NCBI RefSeq assembly: GCF_042678185.1
Contig: NZ_JBHUDQ010000013.1
DNA: 64,000 bases
Source: Ramlibacter ginsenosidimutans
Lineage (GTDB): Bacteria > Pseudomonadota > Gammaproteobacteria > Burkholderiales > Burkholderiaceae_C
Direction: 5' to 3' (one strand)
The notes below the pieces were generated by a model, which did not search any database, was not told where the DNA came from, and saw nothing but the letters and a program-made list of their open reading frames with translations. The first letter of the stretch is position 1, and every line of letters begins with the position of its first letter. Below are positions 29,342-40,831 of the stretch, one piece after another. Position numbers and translations under genes: made by a program.

Positions 29342-30748
29342 GTGGTTAGCCGATTCGTTCGCACCCTGGCTGCGGCCGTCGCGCTGTCGCTGCTGGCTGG
29401 TTGCGCGTCGACCCACCCGTGGTTGAACGCGCCGATCGCCGGCGGCGCCGCAGCGCACGAGGCGCCGACGCTGGCGCCCGCCCCGCGACCGATGGTGGCC
29501 GCCGTCACGCTCTCCGGCGGCGGCGCGCGCGCAGCGGCCTTCGGCCTTGGCGTGCTGGAGGAACTCAAGGCCACCGCCTTCGAGGTCGAGGGCCGCCCGA
29601 CGACGCTGCTGGATGAAGTCGGCCTGATCAGCGGCGTCTCCGGCGGCAGCTTGCTCGCGAGCTATTACGCGGCCTTCGGCGACGAGACCTTCGAGCGCTT
29701 CGAGCGCGACTTCCTGCTGGTGAATTTCCAGACGGGATTGATCCGCCAGGCGACGGAGCCGGCCACGCTCTATCGCCTGAGCTCGCCCTGGTATGGCCGC
29801 AGCAACGTGCTGGAGCAGCACCTCGAGCCGGTGTTCCGCGGCGAGACCTTCGGCAGCCTGCGGCGCCGGCGGCCGTGGCCGCACCTGCTCGTCACCGCGA
29901 CCGACCTCACGACGGGGGTGCCCTTCGAGTTCACGCCGGAGCAGTTCGCGCTGATCTGCTCCGACCTCGACTCGGTCCCGCTCTCGTTCGCGGTGGCCGC
30001 GTCATCGTCGGTGCCGCTGCTGCTCAGTCCGATGACGCTGCGCAACTACGCGGGCACCTGCGAGCCGCCGCAGCGCCAGCAACACGCGATGCCGCACCGC
30101 AATCTCTCGGCGCGCCTGCTGCGCATGATCGCCGACAGCTACCGCACCTCGCAGCAGCGGCCGTACATCCACCTGGTGGATGGTGGCCTTGCGGACAACC
30201 TCGGCGTGCGCGCGCTGGTGGACCACACCATCGCCAGCGGTTCGCTGCAGGAAAGCTTCCAGCAGTTGCCGCCGGGTTCGGTGCACAGAATCGTGCTGGT
30301 CGTGGTGGATTCGGAGCGCGCCTTCGCCGACCGCATCGACGAAAGCGACCGCGTGCCGGGCACGCGCGAGGTGCTCGATGCTATGGTCTTCGGCGCGGGC
30401 TCGCGCTGGACCACCGAGACGACGGAGGTCGTGAAGGACGCGGCACGGCGCGCCGCCGACGAAGTGCGGGCCGCACGAGGCCGCGACGGTAGCCCGTTCG
30501 CTGTTGACGCCGACGTGTTCGTGATCAACATCCGCCTGCGCGACCTGCAGGATCCGCGGCTGCGCGAGACGCTGCTGCACGCGCCGACAGCCTTCGAGAT
30601 CCTGCCAGAGCATTCGAAGCAGTTGCAGGCCGCGGGACGGGCGCTGCTGCGCGCCAACCCCGAGTTCCAGCGCTTGCGCCGCAGCCTGGGGCTCGATGGC
30701 GGGATGACCACCGCCGACGCCGACGACGCGCGCGAGCCGCAGCCATGA
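29342..30748 (+). CDS. Patatin-like phospholipase lipoprotein
   Basis: A 468-residue protein starting at GTG 29342 with a signal peptide and lipobox LLAGCASTHP, so probably an envelope lipoprotein. The patatin fold is shown by the oxyanion loop TLSGGGARAAAFG, the nucleophile motif GVSGGSLL and the catalytic Asp in LVDGGLADN. Members cleave acyl chains from phospholipids. It may be co-transcribed with the efflux operon upstream and overlaps the MgtC-like gene by four bases. Confidence 0.88.
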   Translation: MVSRFVRTLAAAVALSLLAGCASTHPWLNAPIAGGAAAHEAPTLAPAPRPMVAAVTLSGGGARAAAFGLGVLEELKATAFEVEGRPTTLLDEVGLISGVSGGSLLASYYAAFGDETFERFERDFLLVNFQTGLIRQATEPATLYRLSSPWYGRSNVLEQHLEPVFRGETFGSLRRRRPWPHLLVTATDLTTGVPFEFTPEQFALICSDLDSVPLSFAVAASSSVPLLLSPMTLRNYAGTCEPPQRQQHAMPHRNLSARLLRMIADSYRTSQQRPYIHLVDGGLADNLGVRALVDHTIASGSLQESFQQLPPGSVHRIVLVVVDSERAFADRIDESDRVPGTREVLDAMVFGAGSRWTTETTEVVKDAARRAADEVRAARGRDGSPFAVDADVFVINIRLRDLQDPRLRETLLHAPTAFEILPEHSKQLQAAGRALLRANPEFQRLRRSLGLDGGMTTADADDAREPQP

Positions 30749-31485
30749 TCCTACCCACTGCGTTCTCGCTGTATTGGCGCGGCGATTTCCTCGCCGTCAA
30801 CGGATGGATCGGCCTTAACCTGCTCGGGGCGCTCCTGCTCGGGATGGTGGTGGGCTACGAGCGCTCGTACAACGGGCGGGCAGCCGGGATGCGCACGTAC
30901 GGCCTCGTGTGCATGGCTGCCACCGCGCTGACGATCTTCGTCGGCTATTCGGCGGCATGGTTCGGTGGTCGGCTCGCCCACATCGATGCCGATCCCACGA
31001 AGGTGGTGCAGGGCGTGGTCACCGGCATCGGCTTTCTGTGCGCCGGCGTGATCGTCAAGGACGGCCTGAGCATCAGCGGACTCACGACGGCGGCGTCGAT
31101 CTGGGCGGCAGCGGCCATCGGCGTGCTGCTCGGTGTGGAGCTGTACGGCGCGGCACTGCTGCTTGCGTTGTTGTGCATGTTGTCAATGACGCTCGTGCGC
31201 GAGATCGAACGCTGGTTGCCCGGGCGTGCGGCATTCGACGTCTCGCTGGCGTTCCGGCCGGAGGCCGCGCCGCAGTTCGAGGAGTTCGTCGGTGTGGCGC
31301 TCGCACATGGGTACCGCGTGGCCCGCGACAGCTTTAGCATCACCTTCGCCGATTCGCAGCCGCTGTGGCGCTTCAGCGTGGTGGCGCTCGATCGCTCCCG
31401 CTCCACCTCGCCCGCCCTATTGGCGCTGGACCTGGCACGCTCGCAGGAGGTCGTCCGCTTCAGCATCGTGCCGGTGCGTAACTGA
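30745..31485 (+). CDS. MgtC/SapB family membrane protein
   Basis: A 246-residue inner-membrane protein with four or five N-terminal helices and a soluble C-terminal domain. The family signatures are LLGALLLGMVVGYERSYNGR, AGMRTYGLVCM and VTGIGFLCAGVIVKDG, followed by GLTTAASIWAAAAIGVL. MgtC proteins modulate the F1Fo ATPase and support growth in low magnesium; some are simple membrane proteins of unknown role. The ATG overlaps the stop of the upstream gene. Confidence 0.9.
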   Translation: MILPTAFSLYWRGDFLAVNGWIGLNLLGALLLGMVVGYERSYNGRAAGMRTYGLVCMAATALTIFVGYSAAWFGGRLAHIDADPTKVVQGVVTGIGFLCAGVIVKDGLSISGLTTAASIWAAAAIGVLLGVELYGAALLLALLCMLSMTLVREIERWLPGRAAFDVSLAFRPEAAPQFEEFVGVALAHGYRVARDSFSITFADSQPLWRFSVVALDRSRSTSPALLALDLARSQEVVRFSIVPVRN

Positions 31486-32104
31486 ACCTGTGGGACTGGC
31501 GCCTGATCCGGTACGTCGTCGAGCCTGGTTCCGAGTCCTACCGGAGCAGGGCGAGAGAGCGAAAAGGGATGGCTGCTTTGGGTCGGCACTGCCAGTTCGA
31601 CGGCAAGGGTGCAGTCGTTCAGGCACGTCGCCCGCCACGCCGGAACATCGGTGTCGGCTGAACCTCGCATAGCTGCCGCTCGGGCCATCGTGGGCCGTCT
31701 CGTTGAAGGTCAGCTTGATGCCGGTTACCGTGAGCACGCCGGCCGACAGCGACTGGCTCCTTACGCTGCATAGCGGTCGCTCGTTCGGACGCCTCAAGCG
31801 GTGGCAAAGGGCTGTCGCATGTTGGCCCTACGGAAGTCAGCTCTCGCCCAGAAGCAGCCTTATCGGGGCACGACTCAGGTACGAGGCGCCGTCCGCGTGC
31901 TGCAGTAAAAAGCTAGCCCAGGGGTTGGGCGGGCGATGGCGCTGCTGAATATTCCGCAGCATCGGACGCAGGCCGGGCTCGCACAAGCGCATCTTCACTC
32001 GCGTAAATGCCTAGTTAGCGCGCGTTACCCAGGAGCTTCGGAGCTCGCATTCTCGGCGCGGACGACGCGCGTAACGCGATGTGAGTGAGTCGCGCACTAC
32101 GGCT
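31486..32104. other. Intergenic stretch with no clear gene
   Basis: About 620 bases at the junction between the core-like block and the accessory island. No frame reads as a credible protein. It contains copy B of the island repeat motif near 32.0 kb. Confidence 0.6.
31992..32027 (+). repeat. Island repeat motif, copy B
   Basis: TCTTCACTCGCGTAAATGCC then TAGTTAGCGCGCGTTA. It is nearly the same as copy A at 15983-16019 and shares ACTCGCGTAAATGCCTA with copy C at 50979-51003. Confidence 0.75.
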
Positions 32105-34513
32105 TCAGCGCGGTGCGGGGACGCTCATCACAGACTCGTGATACTTGAGCGGGCCGTGAAGCCAACTGAGTATCTTCGTCGCGGCGGAACGGACTTCGGG
32201 ATTTACGTCCAGTAGGATCTGCTCGCCGGCCAAGTACGCGTGATACGCAGCTCGAAGCGGCCACTGACGGTCTGCTGCTCCGGTTTCGTCCATCAATCTG
32301 AGCAGAATATCTCCCCAGTTTTGCCTTGCCGCTTCCCGCAACAGCAGCAGCATGAAACCGCGATAGGTTTCGAATATCTGTTCGTCTGATCTGTCAAAGA
32401 CGGATGCGACGAGGGACATGGCCGCCGCCCGTTCCCCACGTCCCATTGCTTGCAGTACTCGAATCAGCGCCTGGCCGTACGGCGGGTGTTGACTCAGGAT
32501 TGCCTCTTCGGGTCCAAACTCAAGCGCTGATTGCGCGCAGAAGAAAGGAAGCACTAACATGTTGCTTTGCGCCACGAAGTCATTTGGATCGATGTCGAGC
32601 AACCGCTTATATAGACGCACCGCTCGGTCGAACTGCTCGACGATGTAGCCGAGGAAGAAGGCGCTTGAGTGCAGGTTCTGAGTATCAGTCTTCGGCGCTA
32701 GCGTACCTGCCAGCCGATATTGCTCCTCAGCTTCCGCAAATTTCCCTTCACCGGTGAGGAGATCGCCAAGCGCCATATGTGCCAAGTGGAACCTGGAGTT
32801 CAGCTGCAGGCAGGTCGCATATTCGTTCTTGGCCTCGTCGGTGCGTCCGATCTTTGCGAGCGCGTCTGCGAGGAAATAGTGAGACGGAAGATCTCTCGGC
32901 TTGCAGTCAACAGCCCTTGTAAGCGCATCGACAGCGCCCAACGGATCACCAAGGTCAACAAGCCTTGTGTTCCCTAAGTTGAACAAAGCTGCGTAGTTCG
33001 TTGGATCCTTCGAGAGCGCGGCCACGAATGCGGCCTCAGCTTCTTTCGATCGCTTCAGGTGTTGGCGCAGCAGATTGCCATACCGAATCCACTCGAAAAC
33101 TGTTTGCGGTCGCGGCACGTCACTAGGATCAACAATTTCGTCAAGCGTTCGACCCAAGGAAACTGCGTATTTCTCGAACTCGTCACGTGCGTGGCTCTTT
33201 AGCACGGATCGCCATCCCTCATCGTCGATCGCGTCGCTTAGCGCCAGCAAGTACTGGCCTCCGTCGGCACCGAGCTCCGTGCCGCTACTGACAACCTCCT
33301 TAGCTTGTTCTACAAGTTGCTCGTTTGTGTAGAAGCTCCGAAGAAAGAACGTCAGCCATCGCAGCTTGCTGCGCTGGCGGCGGGGTCCGTGACGCATCAA
33401 GTACCAAATGTTGAAGAACCGCTCGGATATTTGGTACGCTGCCTTCGTGGTGGACGATATTGAAACCTTCTCGATCACTCCTTCTTTTTGAAGTCGATCA
33501 AGTTGCGAAGACACCGCTGTGACTTCCAACATTGTGGTCGCAGCAACCTGTGACGCTAACACTGGATTCCAGGCGAGTGCGACGGCGTCGAGGACGACTC
33601 TCGCCTGACCAGGCAGATCCTCGACTCGTGCCTTGTATAGCACCGTTACTTGATCCAAGAGTCGTTCTAGGTCAGTGAATACGTCCCCGCCGGAGTCAAG
33701 CTCCAGCAGTATGTACATGAGAGTCAGCGTCCGTGGATTTCCGCCGGTGAGGTCGTGCAGGGTGCGAATGCGTGCCGGATCTTTGTCCAGTAGCTGGAGC
33801 ACCTTCTCGCCTTCGCGACCGCGGGCGAGCGCGAGTCGACGTAAGCAAGCTATCAACTCCTCCTTACTCAGGCGATCTAATTGCCAAACCTCGAAACGCC
33901 CGAAGAAGGACCCTGCTGGATCAGTGATTTCCTCGACCGCGGCTGCAGCACCACCCACGATCACTATTCCTCCCGGCTTGGTGACGTGCTCCCTTAGCGC
34001 GTGGATGTCCTTTTTCAGGCCGGCGAAGAGAAGGTCAATGTTGTCCAGCAGCAATAGGGGCCGTCGGTTCTCTCGTTCGATCCACTTGTTGAATAGCTCC
34101 AGGCTCGCGCCAGACGCGCCGTTGAGAGCTTCAACTTCACGATCGAGTTGCTCGGCCTTTCGTCCTTGCCCCGTTCGTTCGAAGTAGTCGCCCAGCGCGT
34201 CAAGGCAGTTCACCCAGAACACGTACAGGCTATGCACGTTGTACTGCTCCTCACGAAAGCTCAGCGGGATGAGAACGGAGGAGAGCCGTGGATCAGATGT
34301 CGCCGCTACGGCTAAACGACGCAGCATGCTTGTCTTGCCCATTCCGCGCTGACCAAGAACGAGGTGGTTCTTGGCGGTTCCGCGTGGCGGGGTTGAGGCC
34401 AATTCATCAATGAGCCGGCCGGCCATTTCCCGTCTGGCGACGAACCCGCCAAGAAAATCTTCATCGCTCAGAGATGTCGGGTTGTAGACGGAAAGACTTA
34501 AGACGTCGCGCAT
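32105..34513 (-). CDS. P-loop NTPase with C-terminal TPR repeats
   Basis: An 802-residue protein. Residues 20-250 form an AAA/STAND-type NTPase with Walker A GQRGMGKT (54-61) and Walker B RPLLLLDNID (151-160). A winged-helix-like segment follows at about residues 320-380 (SSQLDRLQKEGVIEKVSISS ... YQISERFFNIWYLMRHG). From about residue 490 tetratricopeptide repeats dominate (AEAAFVAALSKDPTNYAALFNLG, LPSHYFLADALAKIGRTDEAKNEY). This is the layout of signal-transduction ATPases, including many defence sensors. It is divergent from the ubiquitin-like operon with a shared control region, so it could be its sensor, regulator or a separate module. Confidence 0.82.
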   Translation of the reverse strand: MRDVLSLSVYNPTSLSDEDFLGGFVARREMAGRLIDELASTPPRGTAKNHLVLGQRGMGKTSMLRRLAVAATSDPRLSSVLIPLSFREEQYNVHSLYVFWVNCLDALGDYFERTGQGRKAEQLDREVEALNGASGASLELFNKWIERENRRPLLLLDNIDLLFAGLKKDIHALREHVTKPGGIVIVGGAAAAVEEITDPAGSFFGRFEVWQLDRLSKEELIACLRRLALARGREGEKVLQLLDKDPARIRTLHDLTGGNPRTLTLMYILLELDSGGDVFTDLERLLDQVTVLYKARVEDLPGQARVVLDAVALAWNPVLASQVAATTMLEVTAVSSQLDRLQKEGVIEKVSISSTTKAAYQISERFFNIWYLMRHGPRRQRSKLRWLTFFLRSFYTNEQLVEQAKEVVSSGTELGADGGQYLLALSDAIDDEGWRSVLKSHARDEFEKYAVSLGRTLDEIVDPSDVPRPQTVFEWIRYGNLLRQHLKRSKEAEAAFVAALSKDPTNYAALFNLGNTRLVDLGDPLGAVDALTRAVDCKPRDLPSHYFLADALAKIGRTDEAKNEYATCLQLNSRFHLAHMALGDLLTGEGKFAEAEEQYRLAGTLAPKTDTQNLHSSAFFLGYIVEQFDRAVRLYKRLLDIDPNDFVAQSNMLVLPFFCAQSALEFGPEEAILSQHPPYGQALIRVLQAMGRGERAAAMSLVASVFDRSDEQIFETYRGFMLLLLREAARQNWGDILLRLMDETGAADRQWPLRAAYHAYLAGEQILLDVNPEVRSAATKILSWLHGPLKYHESVMSVPAPR

Positions 34514-34657
34514 CAGTGTTCCTTTGGCAGCTGGAGTGTATCAGTGTTGTTGTGATACAACTACAAAGCACAACGACAGTGTTTTAAAACGGATCTGTTG
34601 TGCTAGAGTTTCGACTGTCGGGCTGGATTTGGTTCGACGCACATGAAAGGAAACTCT
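34514..34657. promoter_or_regulatory. Divergent control region with dyads
   Basis: The 144 bases between the divergent starts hold several symmetrical elements. TGTATCA (34537-34543) is inverted as TGATACA (34553-34559). AGCACAAC (34567-34574) is inverted as GTTGTGCT (34597-34604). Between these last arms lies the palindrome GTTTTAAAAC (34581-34590). The stretch is far more AT-rich than its surroundings. This is what a regulated divergent promoter looks like; binding proteins are unknown. Confidence 0.6.
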
Positions 34658-36069
<1,412 letters not shown>

Positions 36070-36071
36070 CC

Positions 36072-37415
36072 ATGGACATACTGCCGCAATCGCGGATCTT
36101 GAAAACCTTCACCGATCGGGGCGCAGACACATTCGAGGGCGCGCAGAATCGGCTGGGCAATGTGCGCCTTCTCATTCTCGTGGGTCCAGATACCCTGCGG
36201 ACGGCAGCAGGTCAGGCTTGCCTTCTAGGTGCCGTAACAGCCGCGGTCCGAACGTACACGCGTGTGGCGGTCAGCTTGGAGCAGGATGCCCTGTTGCTGC
36301 GGCCGGCCGGCAGCGACTGCAGCATCGCAGGTGCAATCCGAAGCGCAGGAGCGACCATCGCTAAGAAGGGCGACCACGATTGCACCCATGGCATCTCCGT
36401 AGGTGTTGCGCCGCCTGACGACGGACAGTTCTGGGTCAGCTGCTATTGGAATCGGTGGACTGCTGGACTGCGTGCACCGTGGGACCACGAGCCCCCAGGT
36501 GAATCGTGGAACCCGCTCGCGGGTGCGTTCGCCGGCGCTCTAGCGGTTCGCCAGACGTTCGAGCATGTGCTGGGCGGTTTTCGTACAGCGGGTCGCTCGT
36601 TCTCCGTTGACATGTGGAACATCCACTCGGGTCAGGCCGGCGGCGCTGGGCCGGAGATTGTCTATTTGCCGAAGAACCTGCTTCTGGTCGGCCTGGGCCA
36701 CTTGGGACAGGGCTTTCTCTGGAACCTTATGCAGCTGCCCGGCACCGGCGATACGTTGGCCCTGCAGGACTACCAACGCGCGGGCATGGAAAATTTGGGC
36801 ACAGGGGTCCTGACTCGCGGCTCGGATCTGGGCCGCCGGAAGACGCGCGTGGCACTGCAGCTACCTGAGCTGCTCGGATGGCAGGTGGCCATGTTAGATA
36901 TGCCGTTCGACGAGGGCATGCACCACCTCCGGGAAACGGTGTCTGTCGTCGTGTCTGGCCTCGACTCCGTTCTGCCACGCCAGTGGATCCGTGAGGCCGG
37001 GTATCAGTACATGCTGGATATCGGAGTTGGGCACGGAGCAGTAGACTTTGAGATTGGCCAACTTCGTGTCCTCCCGGCTGGCGCTGTTAGCAGTTGGACG
37101 GAAGCTGACAAACCGAAGAACGTTGAGGCGCTTAGAGATTCAAAAGCATATGCCGACCAAAAGGCGAAGGACCAATGCGGCGCATACGAGCTCGCGCAGG
37201 CCAGCGTCGCGGTCCCATTTGTCGGCCTGGTAATGGGCGCACTCGCCGTCACTCAGCTCCTGCGTCTAGGCGCCATGGAACCTACGCCAGCTTTGCTGCA
37301 GATCGAACTCGGTGAGCCGGAAATGGCGACCGCTGGTGAGCTGATTTCTGGGCCCAAAGTGAATATCGGAACGCGGGAGATCAACTTGCGGTTGCGGGCA
37401 GCAGACATTCGCTGA
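36072..37415 (+). CDS. E1/ThiF-like adenylyltransferase (BilD-like)
   Basis: A 447-residue protein. The C-terminal half is a ThiF-type Rossmann domain: KNLLLVGLGHLGQGFLWNLM (nucleotide loop 207-214), Asp233 in LALQDYQ, and GMENLGTGVLTRGSDLGRRKTRVA. Cys369 in KDQCGAYELAQASVAVPF lies before the last helix, a place used by the catalytic cysteine in several bacterial E1 enzymes. Residues 1-190 form an extra domain of unknown fold. It is the last gene of the operon, two bases after the JAMM stop. E1 proteins adenylate the ubiquitin-like protein and pass it to the E2. Confidence 0.8.
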   Translation: MDILPQSRILKTFTDRGADTFEGAQNRLGNVRLLILVGPDTLRTAAGQACLLGAVTAAVRTYTRVAVSLEQDALLLRPAGSDCSIAGAIRSAGATIAKKGDHDCTHGISVGVAPPDDGQFWVSCYWNRWTAGLRAPWDHEPPGESWNPLAGAFAGALAVRQTFEHVLGGFRTAGRSFSVDMWNIHSGQAGGAGPEIVYLPKNLLLVGLGHLGQGFLWNLMQLPGTGDTLALQDYQRAGMENLGTGVLTRGSDLGRRKTRVALQLPELLGWQVAMLDMPFDEGMHHLRETVSVVVSGLDSVLPRQWIREAGYQYMLDIGVGHGAVDFEIGQLRVLPAGAVSSWTEADKPKNVEALRDSKAYADQKAKDQCGAYELAQASVAVPFVGLVMGALAVTQLLRLGAMEPTPALLQIELGEPEMATAGELISGPKVNIGTREINLRLRAADIR

Positions 37416-37940
37416 GGAACAGGCGCGATACAGAATGATCGGTGATGCTTCCGTTAGCTTAGAGTCTCGGCCCGGAGATCCTTGTTGAATGGGCTTGCCT
37501 GCGCCAGAGAAGATCATGTAGTGAAGCGTCTGGATGCGAGCGCACTCACATTCCAGATGTTCTCCATAAGTGTTCTCGGTGCCCAGGCGTGCTTTTAGCT
37601 CATGATGGCCGTCCGCGCCGACGCTGCCGTGGCCGCAATTCAGTCGAGGCGCATGAAAAGGTCGCGGCTCGTTCGCCGCGGACTTGGCTTCACATCGCGC
37701 AAGAACGCCTCCGCTGCCTCAGGCATAAGCGACGCCAAGGACGCGCCGGGCGCGGTCGACATAACCGCGCGAGGCGAGCATCTGGAACGGTGACTCTTAC
37801 CCGCTCCTGAAAGAGCGCGGTCGAAGAATGTCGACAACGAACCTGAGTTAGACGAGGCGCGGCGGAAGCTGCGCGCGCGCAACGCTCCAAGTCCGAACGG
37901 ATGCGGCCTCACCCATGCGCACGCGTTCCACGCGAGCAGC
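37416..37940. other. Intergenic stretch with no clear gene
   Basis: About 525 bases between the end of the E1 gene and the end of the convergent patatin gene. The small frames present look random. No repeat or RNA gene was seen. Confidence 0.55.
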
Positions 37941-38891
37941 TCAGCGCCAGAAATCCGCGAGCTGCGCAGCGAGCGCTATCCCCTGGTTGTAACCTTCTTG
38001 TGCTGCGGCCGGCCGCTTGCTCAGGTTTGTCATGTTCATGCCGAATCCGACTGCGCCGTTATCACCGCTGTCTGGAAAGATTGCTTCCACTCTGCTCCCA
38101 CCCGCGCGCAGAATTTCCATCTGTGACGACAGGTGCGTTCCCCATTCGAGCGCGTGCCGTGACCTTCCGCCCAGTGGCGAAAGGACGAGGACCCGCGAGT
38201 ATGCCGCCGCAAGGTCCGCGTTCTCGTTGGCGCGATAACCGCCGTCGATGTAGCGCTTGCCTGCAAGCTCATATGGAGGAAGCCCGAACCCGTTTGCACA
38301 GCTGGCCGCGACGGCGTCCACGAGCTCCACGCCACTGTGACGATCGAACACCACCGGCTCGCCGGTATCAGCGTCGACTGCCACGATGGATAGCGCTCGG
38401 TCTGGCCAATGGTGAATCGGCAGCCGAGCCGACACGGTGGCGCGCCACTGCGCCTGCGCCGCCCCACCGGACTCGGCGTGCATCTCAGAGGCAGCGGCGC
38501 CCAAGCGGACGCGCATGTCCTGCAGGCTCTCCGAAGCGCGGATGATGCGGCCTGATAGTTCCATGGCATCCACAGACGCACTGGCTCGAGAAAGACCGCC
38601 AAGCGCACCAGCGTCAGGACGTGGCCGCGCCGACTCCGCAAGGATGTTAGCCAGCAGATCGATGGGCTTCAGTTCGCTGCGTAGCTGCACCGCCGCTGTC
38701 GCGCCAGCGCTAGTGCCGATTATCAGATTCGCCTTTGTCACGTCCAAGTGCGCATCGAACAATCCGGCAACGACACCAAGCGCCCAGGCGTTGCCCGTCG
38801 CTCCCCCGCCGCCTATAACCAAGGCCCGCCCTCGCATGCCATGCACGTTTTGGGCTTGGCTCACTTCGGCCGATCCGTGTGAATCTCTCAT
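37941..38891 (-). CDS. Patatin-like phospholipase
   Basis: A protein of about 316 residues with no signal peptide. The patatin features are ALVIGGGGATGNAW (oxyanion loop), LIIGTSAGATAA (nucleophile Ser in GTSAG) and RYIDGGYRANENAD (catalytic Asp). The GTSAG and DGG pair is that of cytosolic bacterial patatins. Patatins serve as effectors in some antiphage systems, but no sensor enzyme of such a system is nearby. I chose MRDSHGSAEV at 38891; the longer frame reads into unlikely sequence. A broken MarR-type regulator gene lies divergently upstream. Confidence 0.85.
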   Translation of the reverse strand: MRDSHGSAEVSQAQNVHGMRGRALVIGGGGATGNAWALGVVAGLFDAHLDVTKANLIIGTSAGATAAVQLRSELKPIDLLANILAESARPRPDAGALGGLSRASASVDAMELSGRIIRASESLQDMRVRLGAAASEMHAESGGAAQAQWRATVSARLPIHHWPDRALSIVAVDADTGEPVVFDRHSGVELVDAVAASCANGFGLPPYELAGKRYIDGGYRANENADLAAAYSRVLVLSPLGGRSRHALEWGTHLSSQMEILRAGGSRVEAIFPDSGDNGAVGFGMNMTNLSKRPAAAQEGYNQGIALAAQLADFWR

Positions 38892-39159
38892 TCCGATGGT
38901 TTCCTTCGCATTGCTTCTTATCGGGACTCCCTGAGTCTGATCCGCGGCGCACGCTCCCGGATCACCCCAACTCTGGCGGAAGGGATTCAGGCGTAGCTGA
39001 CACACGAATCACCACCCTTCATTTGCGCTTATTGGCAGCCACGGCGTCTCGAACGAGCTTCTTGAAGGCCGACTCGTTGATGGCGTCACACTCGTGGAAG
39101 TCGATCGCGCGACGCGCGTTGCCGTCCAAACTGGAATTGAAAAGCGATGCGGGGTCCTT

Positions 39160-39501
39160 CAGGGAGGCTCCGGCATGACCTCGGGCGCGATCACCGGGGT
39201 CATCGACCGGCTCGAAGCAGGCGGCTACGTGCGGCGGGAAAGCGACGCGTCAGATCGCCGCAAAACGGTGCTCGTGCCGCGGATGGACCGCGTTGAGCAA
39301 CTCGCGCAGCTGTACGCGCCCATCCAGGAGGCCATGACCAAGCTCTGGTCCACCTACAGCCTGGACCAGTTGCGGCTCCTCGCGGATTTCGTTCGAAAGA
39401 GTAGCGATGCCACAGCAGATGCCATGCAGGCTATTCGCGCCATCGGCCGCCTGCCCGACCCGAGCAAGCTCGGTGGCGATGGAAAAGACCCACAGAAGTG
39501 A
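39160..39501 (+). pseudogene. MarR-family regulator remnant lacking its N-terminus
   Basis: The frame reads MTSGAITGVIDRLEAGGYVR, then RESDASDRRKTVLVPRMDRV. This is the recognition helix and wing of a MarR regulator, followed by a typical C-terminal dimerisation helix. The part that should precede it (about 60 residues, with the first helices) is not found in frame. Either it is truncated or it uses a different frame upstream. Confidence 0.7.
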
Positions 39502-39796
39502 AGATTAGGGGCGCCAGTTGCTTCCGAATCCCTGCCTGGCGCGCCGCGAGAAGGACAAAGTCCAGCACGGCGGTAGCTCCCAGCTGTTTTCGCAGCGTAG
39601 GGGTCCGCGATAGAAGCCCGGCTGAAGGCAGGCAACGAGCGCCCCGAGGAGCACGTCGGTTCTTCATTCCAGTGCGAGCTTCGCGATGTCCTAAGTCGGA
39701 TTTGCGGCAGCGGCGCCACACCTCGAACAGGAGGCTATTGGGTCGATCACAGCCAATCTACACTAAACGCCTATTAAAGACGGGCGGAGGATGGAG

Positions 39797-40624
39797 ATGC
39801 TGAAGGTTGTTTGTGCCTTGGTGCTATCGTTTGGCACTGTGAGCTGGGCACGCGCCGCGCTACCGTTGGAGCAACTTTTCTACAAAGGGCAGGCGGTTCC
39901 GTTCTATGGGACGGCGCGGAGCGAGCGGCAGCAGGAACTCCTCGACATCGCTAAGAAGACCCAGTTCGCTGAGCGCATGGCGCGTCTGGTGAACAGTGCG
40001 GTCCACCTGAAGACAAATCTGGGTGTTGGATTCGCCTCGTGCGGCCAGCCTAACGCCTTCTACGACAGGCAGAGAGGCGCAGTTGTCTTCTGCACCGAGA
40101 TGCTGAATTTGATGGTGAACCTAGCACGATCTGACACAGATCTGGCGACGGCCGACCGCACGTCGTTTTCGCGGGTCATCGACGGCGCTGTATGGGGCAT
40201 CTTCTTTCATGAGCTCGGGCACGCGATCATCGGGGTGAACGGGGTCCCGATCACCGGGCGCGAGGAGGACGTGGCTGACCAGTTCGCGATCTACTTCGCC
40301 GCTCACTTTGTTGAGCCCCAAGGAACGCCTGTGGTGCAGCCGACGATTTGGCTTTTCACGCAGATGTCAAAGCGGGTCGACATCGCATCAGCGGATCAGG
40401 ACACGATCAAGCGCCTGATGTCGAATGAGCACAGCCTCGACCAGCAGCGTATTTACAACCTGGCGTGCTGGGCGCTCGGCGCGAACTCAAGCCGTGGATA
40501 CGTGAGCGCACAGTATGTGAGCCTTCCCCAAGAGAGGGCGGGTCGCTGCTCGAATGAGTTTGCGACCCTCGACTTCGGCGTACGCAAGCAGTTTCAAAAG
40601 TTTTTGAAGGTTCGGCCGCAGTAG
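39797..40624 (+). CDS. DUF4344 putative metallopeptidase
   Basis: A protein of about 275 residues with a short signal peptide ending in SWARAA. The zinc-binding site is FFHELGHAIIGV, about 140 residues in, with a downstream acidic segment TGREEDVADQFAIYF that may supply the third ligand. The family (DUF4344) is found in exported proteins of unknown substrate. Two in-frame starts exist, ATG 39791 and ATG 39797; the second has GGCGGAGG better spaced. The 295 bases before it hold no clear gene. Confidence 0.8.
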   Translation: MLKVVCALVLSFGTVSWARAALPLEQLFYKGQAVPFYGTARSERQQELLDIAKKTQFAERMARLVNSAVHLKTNLGVGFASCGQPNAFYDRQRGAVVFCTEMLNLMVNLARSDTDLATADRTSFSRVIDGAVWGIFFHELGHAIIGVNGVPITGREEDVADQFAIYFAAHFVEPQGTPVVQPTIWLFTQMSKRVDIASADQDTIKRLMSNEHSLDQQRIYNLACWALGANSSRGYVSAQYVSLPQERAGRCSNEFATLDFGVRKQFQKFLKVRPQ

Positions 40625-40831
40625 CTGCTGGCCCATGCACGGTACGCGCGAAGGCGTTGTGAACCGCCGGCGCGCCGGCACGTGATCGGCCGCCGAGTGC
40701 GAGTGAGGATAAGGCGCTTTGAGAGTCGGGCTGTGCGCAACTGCCACCGAGTGCTCCACGCTCACAAGCCCTGCCCACAGTACAACGGCGTCGAGTCCTG
40801 AGTGACAGTCGGAAATGTGTGAGGGGGACAC

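Noticed and set aside
37941..38891. CBASS-type antiphage system based on the patatin and nearby E1/E2 genes
   Set aside because: No CD-NTase (cyclic nucleotide synthase) gene was found, and the E1 and E2-like proteins are separate genes in a Ubl-JAMM operon rather than the fused Cap2 form. The patatin faces the other way with a 525-base gap.
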